DNA of 5,137 nucleotides, from positions 1 to 5,137 of the forward strand of contig CAKVBE010000082.1 in the NCBI GenBank assembly GCA_934725005.1. Reading direction: 5' to 3'. Below, one piece after another: positions 1 to 4,023 of the stretch. The notes beneath the pieces were generated by a model, which had not been told where the DNA came from, searched no databases, and worked only from the letters and a program-made list of their open reading frames with translations. The translations under genes and the position numbers were made by a program. Numbering within the stretch: position 1 is the first letter of the stretch; every line of letters starts with the position of its first letter. This DNA is from an uncultured Rickettsiales bacterium. Its GTDB lineage: Bacteria; Pseudomonadota; Alphaproteobacteria; Rickettsiales; UBA1997.

Positions 1-3
1 TAG

Positions 4-960
4 GATGTTTATGGGCAAGAAATAGCAAAAAGAGCGCTAGAAATTGCAGCAGCTGGTGGACATAATTTATTAATGATTGGACCACCAGGTACTGGAAAAT
101 CGATGTTAGCACAAAGATTAGCTGGAATTTTGCCAGATTTAACGCCAAAAGAAATTCTTGAGACTAATATAATAAATAGTATAGCTGGTAATATAAAAAA
201 TGGTGAATTGATGACAAAAAGACCTTTTTTAGATCCACATCATTCTTGTTCAATGCCGGCAATGGTTGGAGGTGGAAGTAAGCCAAAACCAGGACAAATA
301 TCTTTAGCTCATAATGGTGTATTGTTTCTTGATGAATTGCCTGAATTTTCGAGACAAGTCTTGGATTCACTAAGACAACCACTCGAAACGGGAAAAGTTT
401 CAATAGCGAGAGCAACTGCTAATATAACATATCCGGCAGAATTTCAATTGATTGGTGCGATGAATCCATGTAGGTGTGGTAATTTAGGTGAAAATGGTTT
501 ACAATGTAAACGCGCTCCAATTTGTGCCCAAGAGTATCAAAATAAAATTTCTGGACCATTGCTTGATAGATTTGATTTATTTGTTGATGTGCCAAAAATA
601 GATATTTTTGCAGAAAAAAAGAGGTTTACAGAAGATTCAAAAAGTGTTAAAGAAAGGGTTTTGAAAGCTAGAGAGATTCAACAAAATAGATACAAAAATT
701 CAAAAAATAGAAGAATGTTAAACTCAACAGCGGACACGGAATCTATTCAAAATTATATGAATTTAAATATTGAATCCGAGAATATACTTAAAGACGTTAT
801 GACAAAATATAATTTATCTTTAAGATCTTATAATAAAATATTAAAAGTAAGCAGAACGATAGCTGACCTTGAAGATAGCGAGAATATAGAAGCAAAACAT
901 ATTATGGAGTCTTTAATGTATAAGAAAACAAAATATCTAGCTTCAACCTCAATTTATTGA
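4..960 (+). CDS. comM: ComM/YifB family Mg-chelatase-like AAA+ ATPase, C-terminal part (5'-partial, in-frame TAG at the left edge)
   Basis: The reading frame from base 4 starts with DVYGQE and IAKRALEIAAAGGHN, the standard lead-in to the ATPase domain of ComM/YifB. Visible motifs are Walker A GPPGTGKS (bases 79-102), the ISLAHNGVLFLDELPEF block with Walker B LFLDE (about 322-336), sensor 1 in AMNPCRCG (457-480), a four-cysteine cluster (CRCG followed by CKRAPIC), an arginine finger in GPLLDRFDL (Arg codon 568-570), and the C-terminal helical Mg-chelatase domain (SLRSYNKILKVSRTIADL, about 820-873). The frame ends in TGA. Family members are about 500 residues, so the N-terminal Lon-protease-like domain of roughly 180 residues should lie left of the window. 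ComM homologues form hexameric helicases that promote branch migration of incoming DNA in natural transformation. The codon at 1-3, just before DVYGQE, is TAG, so the full gene may be interrupted. The first ATG (73) sits directly at the Walker A motif and has no ribosome site, so it is not a credible start. Confidence 0.9.
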   Translation, partial: DVYGQEIAKRALEIAAAGGHNLLMIGPPGTGKSMLAQRLAGILPDLTPKEILETNIINSIAGNIKNGELMTKRPFLDPHHSCSMPAMVGGGSKPKPGQISLAHNGVLFLDELPEFSRQVLDSLRQPLETGKVSIARATANITYPAEFQLIGAMNPCRCGNLGENGLQCKRAPICAQEYQNKISGPLLDRFDLFVDVPKIDIFAEKKRFTEDSKSVKERVLKAREIQQNRYKNSKNRRMLNSTADTESIQNYMNLNIESENILKDVMTKYNLSLRSYNKILKVSRTIADLEDSENIEAKHIMESLMYKKTKYLASTSIY

Positions 961-989
961 ATATTTATCGCAAATTTTGTTATTTTTAT

Positions 990-1017
990 TTGACTTTAAT
1001 TTTGAAAATATTACTAT
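990..1017 (+). promoter_or_regulatory. Candidate sigma70 promoter of the TRL-like lipoprotein gene
   Basis: TTGACT at 990-995 and TACTAT at 1012-1017 are separated by 16 bases. TATTAT at 1015-1020 is an overlapping alternative with a 19-base spacer. A start near 1024 would give a leader of about 60 bases before the ATG at 1087. The 126-base gap after comM is wide enough for an independent promoter, and no clear terminator is seen after comM, so read-through is also possible. In DNA this AT-rich, such matches can occur by chance. Confidence 0.45.
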
Positions 1018-1023
1018 TATGAA

Positions 1024-1080
1024 TTACAAGGTTAGTCAGATTATTTGATTAATCATTTTAATAATAATTTTTACAAGGTT
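1024..1080 (+). repeat. Direct repeat TTACAAGGTT in the lipoprotein leader; the second copy carries the ribosome site
   Basis: The 10-mer TTACAAGGTT occurs at 1024-1033 and again at 1071-1080. The second copy supplies AAGG (1075-1078), 8 bases before the ATG at 1087, and this ribosome site supports that start codon. The first copy lies at the predicted 5' end of the transcript. The duplication may be chance or a small regulatory or duplicated leader segment. Confidence 0.5.
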
Positions 1081-1086
1081 GCGTAA

Positions 1087-1416
1087 ATGAAAAAAACATT
1101 AATTGCTTTTGCATTTTTGGCATTCATAGTTGCAGGTTGTGGTACATCGAGTCATCAAGTTGGTCGTTTTTCTTTAATATCACAAGGTTTAGTTGAAACA
1201 TCCGGAAATGTTTTGATTACAAATCCAAAATTAGATGGTGGTACAAAGACTGGTAAAGCTTGTGCTAAAAACATATTAGGTATTTTTGCTACAGGTGATA
1301 TGAGCATTGAAGCAGCTAAAAAAGCAGGTAACATAACAACAATTACATCAGTTACAAAAGAAATTAGTAATATGATAATTATGTCAGATGTATGTACAGT
1401 TGTTAAAGGTTACTAG
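1087..1416 (+). CDS. TRL-like family lipoprotein
   Basis: This is a 109-residue protein with a type II signal peptide: a KK-containing start, a hydrophobic stretch LIAFAFLAFI, and lipobox V15-A16-G17-C18. It should therefore be lipidated on Cys18 and anchored in a membrane, outer or inner. The mature part matches my knowledge of the TRL-like family (PF13146). It has a VG.F opening, T45-N46, the core TGKACAKNILGIFATGDMSI (residues 55-74) followed by EAAKKAGNIT, and an ending TVVKGY. Two further cysteines (59 and 103) could form a disulfide after export. Family members are small envelope lipoproteins of unknown function found in many Gram-negative bacteria and spirochaetes. The start is supported by AAGG 8 bases upstream. 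The TAG stop is followed closely by a strong terminator, so the gene is probably monocistronic. The family call rests on pattern memory, without a database search. Confidence 0.8.
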   Translation: MKKTLIAFAFLAFIVAGCGTSSHQVGRFSLISQGLVETSGNVLITNPKLDGGTKTGKACAKNILGIFATGDMSIEAAKKAGNITTITSVTKEISNMIIMSDVCTVVKGY

Positions 1417-1435
1417 TATTTCTGTATAATTTTTC

Positions 1436-1468
1436 AAGTGGCCTTTTCCATCTGGAAAAGGTCATTTT
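1436..1468 (+). terminator. Strong intrinsic terminator after the TRL-like lipoprotein gene
   Basis: A 15-bp stem joins AAGTGGCCTTTTCCA (1436-1450) to TGGAAAAGGTCATTT (1453-1467), counting two G-T pairs and an A-T closing pair across a very tight TC loop. The stem is followed by T-rich sequence (TTTTATATTTTTA). It begins about 20 bases after the TAG stop at 1414-1416. This is the only long GC-containing hairpin in the window and the clearest transcription end. Confidence 0.88.
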
Positions 1469-1542
1469 ATATTTTTATGGTTTAAAAAGATAATAATCAT
1501 AAATAGATTATTGTTTATAGAAAAAGATTAATTCAAAATTTT

Positions 1543-1593
1543 ATTTGATACATATAGCAATCATAATGTATTATGTATATATGATTATCAAAT
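1543..1593. repeat. Compound imperfect palindrome (51 bases)
   Basis: The outer arms ATTTGATA (1543-1550) and TATCAAAT (1586-1593) pair perfectly over 8 bp. After a 2-base bulge, CATATA (1551-1556) pairs with TATATG (1578-1583). The centre holds CATAA/TTATG around a four-base loop (1562-1575). Three nested stems exceed what a single AT-rich coincidence usually gives. There is no T tract downstream, so it is not a typical terminator. Confidence 0.55.
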
Positions 1594-1774
1594 ATTAAAT
1601 ATTTTAATCTATCTATTCTTTTGAATAAACATATCTGTATTTAAATCTATTTATTTAAAAACTCCAACTTTTAAACGATAAAAATCTAAAAGGTATTACG
1701 GATTTGAATAGTGAGTTTATTCTATTGAATTTTAGCGGGTTTTTTGTAATGTTTTTAAAATTATTTTGATTGTA

Positions 1775-1843
1775 TTGAATCATATTTCATTTTAAACAGT
1801 TTCTGACGATTAATTCTGTTTAGTTTTTATAAATATGATTCAA
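1775..1843. repeat. Inverted repeat with perfect 13-bp outer arms and 7-bp inner arms, 3' of the TM2 gene
   Basis: TTGAATCATATTT (1775-1787) is the exact reverse complement of AAATATGATTCAA (1831-1843). Nested inside, TAAACAG (1793-1799) pairs with CTGTTTA (1816-1822) around a 16-base loop. The element ends 17 bases from the stop codon of the minus-strand TM2 gene, so it would form a hairpin in the 3' part of that mRNA. The outer stem has no T tract after it on the minus strand. On the plus strand the inner stem is followed by GTTTTTAT. It could be a transcript-end stabiliser, a weak bidirectional terminator, or a remnant of a small mobile palindrome. Confidence 0.65.
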
Positions 1844-1860
1844 AAGAAAACAAAATTAAG

Positions 1861-2352
1861 TTATATCAATATTCTACCGTTAGAATCTTCCTTTTTAAAA
1901 CAAGCACAAATGCCTTCAATTATGCCAATTATACTTGGAATACCTGTCCAACTAAATAATAAATAAAAAATTCCTTTTACTGTTTTACCAGAGTAAAACT
2001 TGTGAATACCGATTCCACCAAAGAGTATTGCAAGTATAATATATGAAACCTTGTTTACTACTTTCTTTGAATTTGTGCTGTAATAATTATCGTCGTAACC
2101 ATTGTTGCTATTTTGATTTTGAACAAGATTTATATTAATGCCATTATTTTTGGCAAAACTTTGTGCGTCGGTTTCGTTATTTTTACTAGACTCGTTTTTT
2201 GCACATATAACTTTTGTGTCTGACGAAAATATACTTACTTCATCACCAACGTTTGGATCAAAATTACAATCTTCAATCCTTATTTCAATTAGTTCTCCAT
2301 TATCATTTCCTACAGAAACAATATTGTCTTCAATTTTTATAATTTTTGCCAT
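1861..2352 (-). CDS. TM2-domain membrane protein with an N-terminal soluble beta-rich segment
   Basis: This is a 163-residue protein of three parts. Residues 1-52 (MAKIIKIEDNIVSVG to VICAK) alternate beta-type hydrophobic and charged residues and include PNVGDEVSIF, suggesting a small beta-barrel or OB-like fold. Residues 53-98 are a polar, Asn/Ser/Asp-rich linker that looks disordered. Residues 99-152 are a TM2 domain (PF05154) of two membrane helices, about 103-116 and 129-151. They flank the diagnostic turn G113-I-G115-I-H117-K-F119-Y120-S-G122. The domain ends with KKED and a short polar tail. TM2 proteins sit in the cytoplasmic membrane and mostly have no assigned function. The gene is convergent with the lipoprotein gene and divergent from rarA. 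The start has no evident Shine-Dalgarno sequence, but the MAKIIKIE opening fits the family as I recall it. The TM2 call is firm; the N-terminal fold is inferred. Confidence 0.85.
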   Translation of the reverse strand: MAKIIKIEDNIVSVGNDNGELIEIRIEDCNFDPNVGDEVSIFSSDTKVICAKNESSKNNETDAQSFAKNNGININLVQNQNSNNGYDDNYYSTNSKKVVNKVSYIILAILFGGIGIHKFYSGKTVKGIFYLLFSWTGIPSIIGIIEGICACFKKEDSNGRILI

Positions 2353-2505
2353 AATATATACGTTTATGCTTTAATATACATAAATATGACAAAATTATAA
2401 TTGAATAAATCTAAATTTTCAATAACTTTTAAGAGATTTCTAACATAATTCTGACAAAAAACTTTTATTTAAAAAATAGTAGAATATTTTTTGATCTAAG
2501 TTTAC
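2353..2505. promoter_or_regulatory. Divergent intergenic region between the TM2 gene and rarA (weak promoter candidates)
   Basis: These 153 AT-rich bases must contain the promoters of both genes, but no strong pair is visible. On the minus strand TTGTCA (2392 to 2387) could be a -35 box, although the best-placed -10 candidates (GCATAA, CATAAA) are poor. On the plus strand TAGAAT (2480-2485) could be a -10 box for rarA and would put the transcript start only about 14 bases before the ATG at 2506. Its -35 region is poor, and CTGACA at 2451-2456 is too far away at 23 bases. No ribosome site precedes either rarA start or the TM2 start. Confidence 0.35.
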
Positions 2506-3804
2506 ATGCATTTTTTTGTTATTATGCAGCCATTGGCAGATAAGTTAAGAGCTAAAAATTTTTCAGAAGTAGTTGGACAAGAACATCTATCTATAAAGAA
2601 TGGAACATTAGAAAGAGCATTTAATCAAGATTATGTACCTTCTATGATATTTTGGGGACCAGCAGGTTGTGGAAAAACCACGGTTGCTAGATTGTTATTA
2701 CAAAAGGAAAATTATTTTTCAGAGACAATTTCGGCAACAAATAGTGGCACATCTGATTTAAAAAAGATATTTGAATTGGCAGAAAATAGATTAAAAGATT
2801 TTGGAAAAAGTACAATCGTATTTATTGACGAAATTCATTGTTTCAAAAAGAATCAGCAAGATGTCTTATTGCCTTATATTGAAAATGGGACAATAGTATT
2901 AATTGGAGCGACGACAGAAAATCCATCGTTTGAATTGAATAATGCACTTTTATCGCGATGTAAAGTAATTGTTTTTAAAGCACTGGGTGAAAATTCATTA
3001 AAAAAATTGATTGAAAAAGCAGAAAATGTGTGTGAAAAAAAATTACCATTAGATGATAAACAAAAAGAAATATTAATATCTGTTTGCAATGGTGATGGTA
3101 GATTTTTATTGAATATGTGTGAGGAATTATTTGATATTAATTCTGATAAAAACTTATCAAATGATGAATTAACAAATGTAATTCAGAAAAAGATAAGTAG
3201 CTATGATAAAAAAAATGAAAATCATTATAACTTAATTAGTGCTTTACATAAATCAATTCGTGGTTCAGATGTACAGGCGGCTTTATATTGGGTTACTAGA
3301 ATGCTTGATGGTGGTGAACACCCGCATTATATATTAAGAAGATTAATGAATATAGCCTCTGAAGATATAGGAATGGCTGATCCGCAAGCCTTGGTTCAAG
3401 TTGTTAGTGCAAAGCAGGCCTATGATTTTTTAGGTAGTCCGGAAGGCGATTTGTTTATTATTCATGCTGTTGTGTATTGTGCTACTGCGCCAAAATCGAA
3501 TGCGCAATATATTGCAAAAATAAATGCTATGGAAGATGTGAAAAATAATAATTATCAAAATCCACCAATGCATATATTGAATGCTCCAACAAAATTAATG
3601 AAAGAATTGGGTTATAATAAAGGTTATATTTATGATCATGATACACAAAATTGTTTTTCTGGTCAAAATTATTTTCCTGAAGATATGCAAAGAAGAGAGT
3701 ATTATATTCCAAATGAAAGGGGATTTGAAAGAGATATTAAAAAGAGATTGGAATATTGGAATAATTTGAGAAAAAAAATAAATAAAACTGACTTAAGTTA
3801 TTAA
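2506..3804 (+). CDS. rarA: Replication-associated recombination protein RarA (MgsA/WHIP family AAA+ ATPase)
   Basis: This is a complete 432-residue clamp-loader-like ATPase that binds single-stranded/double-stranded DNA junctions and acts at stalled forks. Motifs are the opening PLADKLR with VVGQEHL (residues 9-28), Walker A G51-PAGCGK-T58, Walker B IVFIDE (104-109), sensor 1 in GATTENPSFELN (134-145), arginine finger in LLSRC (R151), and sensor 2 in GDGRFLLN (R199). The C-terminal tetramerisation and DNA-binding region runs from about 240 to 425 and includes LHKSIRGSD, GGEHPHYILRR, SEDIGMADPQALV, SPEGD and NAPTKLMKELGY. Length is normal for the family. The coordinates give the longest frame, since a TAA at 2497-2499 closes it upstream. 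The second ATG, at 2524 (MQPLADKLR), is equally or more likely because residues 1-6 are not family sequence. Neither start has a Shine-Dalgarno sequence. The usual HRFN motif after Walker B reads HCFK here. The frame is otherwise intact, so the protein is probably functional. Confidence 0.96.
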   Translation: MHFFVIMQPLADKLRAKNFSEVVGQEHLSIKNGTLERAFNQDYVPSMIFWGPAGCGKTTVARLLLQKENYFSETISATNSGTSDLKKIFELAENRLKDFGKSTIVFIDEIHCFKKNQQDVLLPYIENGTIVLIGATTENPSFELNNALLSRCKVIVFKALGENSLKKLIEKAENVCEKKLPLDDKQKEILISVCNGDGRFLLNMCEELFDINSDKNLSNDELTNVIQKKISSYDKKNENHYNLISALHKSIRGSDVQAALYWVTRMLDGGEHPHYILRRLMNIASEDIGMADPQALVQVVSAKQAYDFLGSPEGDLFIIHAVVYCATAPKSNAQYIAKINAMEDVKNNNYQNPPMHILNAPTKLMKELGYNKGYIYDHDTQNCFSGQNYFPEDMQRREYYIPNERGFERDIKKRLEYWNNLRKKINKTDLSY

Positions 3805-3839
3805 AATTGGAATTAAAAGATTTACTGTATAATTTTTTG

Positions 3840-3882
3840 GAGCTTATTTTTATGATATGTATTATATATCATTATTAAGCTC
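3840..3882. repeat. Compound inverted repeat (43 bases) downstream of rarA
   Basis: GAGCTTA (3840-3846) pairs perfectly with TAAGCTC (3876-3882), and ATGATAT (3852-3858) with ATATCAT (3866-3872), around a 7-base loop. A 5-by-3 internal loop separates the two stems. It starts 36 bases after the rarA stop and may close that transcript, but no T run follows, so it is not a canonical intrinsic terminator. A TATAAT at 3828-3833 lies just before it, so the hairpin could instead be the 5' end of a short transcript. Confidence 0.55.
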
Positions 3883-3933
3883 AGTATCTGGAATGTTATT
3901 ATTTTTATACATAAATTCTGTTATAATTTTGTG

Positions 3934-3961
3934 TTGACAATGCATAGTTTTACAATATAAT
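3934..3961 (+). promoter_or_regulatory. Perfect-consensus sigma70 promoter of the pentapeptide-repeat gene
   Basis: TTGACA (3934-3939) and TATAAT (3956-3961) both match the consensus exactly and are separated by 16 bases. The start of transcription would be near 3968, giving a 56-base AT-rich leader before the ATG at 4024. It is the best promoter match in the window and implies strong expression unless repressed. No clear operator palindrome overlaps it. A second TATAAT at 3922-3927 has no good -35 partner. Confidence 0.75.
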
Positions 3962-4023
3962 TCATAATTATTTTTTTAAATAAAATTATTTATAATATTA
4001 ACAACTAAATTTTAGGTAAAAAT

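Larger units (their letters stand above)
1469..1860. other. Gene-free AT-rich region between convergent genes, holding compound inverted repeats
   Basis: No open frame with a credible start or ribosome site is seen on either strand, and there is no recognisable tRNA or known riboswitch. The region contains a 7-bp inverted repeat (AATAATC 1492-1498 with GATTATT 1506-1512), the compound hairpins 1543-1593 and 1775-1843 listed separately, and GCGGG followed by six T (1735-1745). That last element looks like the 3' half of a terminator, but no matching CCCGC arm was found nearby. An unannotated small RNA or a decayed gene cannot be excluded. Confidence 0.6.

Noticed and set aside
164..415. Minus-strand open frame of 83 codons inside comM
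   Set aside because: It lies opposite strongly conserved ComM motifs, has no ribosome site, and its translation resembles no family; it is an antisense shadow.
1..1416. TAG as a reassigned sense codon, suggested by the in-frame TAG ahead of the ComM ATPase domain
   Set aside because: The lipoprotein gene ends naturally in TAG (1414-1416), and its terminator stem begins about 20 bases later. Reading through would translate the terminator, so TAG looks like a normal stop in this genome.
1664..1750. Possible small RNA ending in GCGGG and a T6 run
   Set aside because: No complementary CCCGC or CCGCT arm lies upstream, no tRNA-like or known RNA fold was found, and no promoter stands out.
1469..1860. 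CRISPR-like or tandem repeat array in the gene-free region
   Set aside because: No regularly spaced direct repeat is present; the visible repetition is inverted and AT-rich.
2138..2374. Plus-strand open frame of 78 codons opposite the TM2 gene
   Set aside because: It overlaps the N-terminal coding part of the TM2 protein antisense. Its Ser/Phe/Ile-rich translation is typical of reversed AT-rich coding sequence.
2874..3089. Minus-strand open frame inside rarA
   Set aside because: It is antisense to conserved RarA sequence and has no independent support.
3527..3712. Minus-strand open frame in the 3' part of rarA
   Set aside because: It is antisense to the conserved RarA C-terminal region and has no ribosome site or family resemblance.
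3852..3878. Eight-codon open frame (MICIIYHY) inside the hairpin after rarA, with GGAG 9 bases upstream
   Set aside because: It is too short to support as a gene, and its sequence is largely dictated by the palindrome. The GGAG is part of the hairpin arm.
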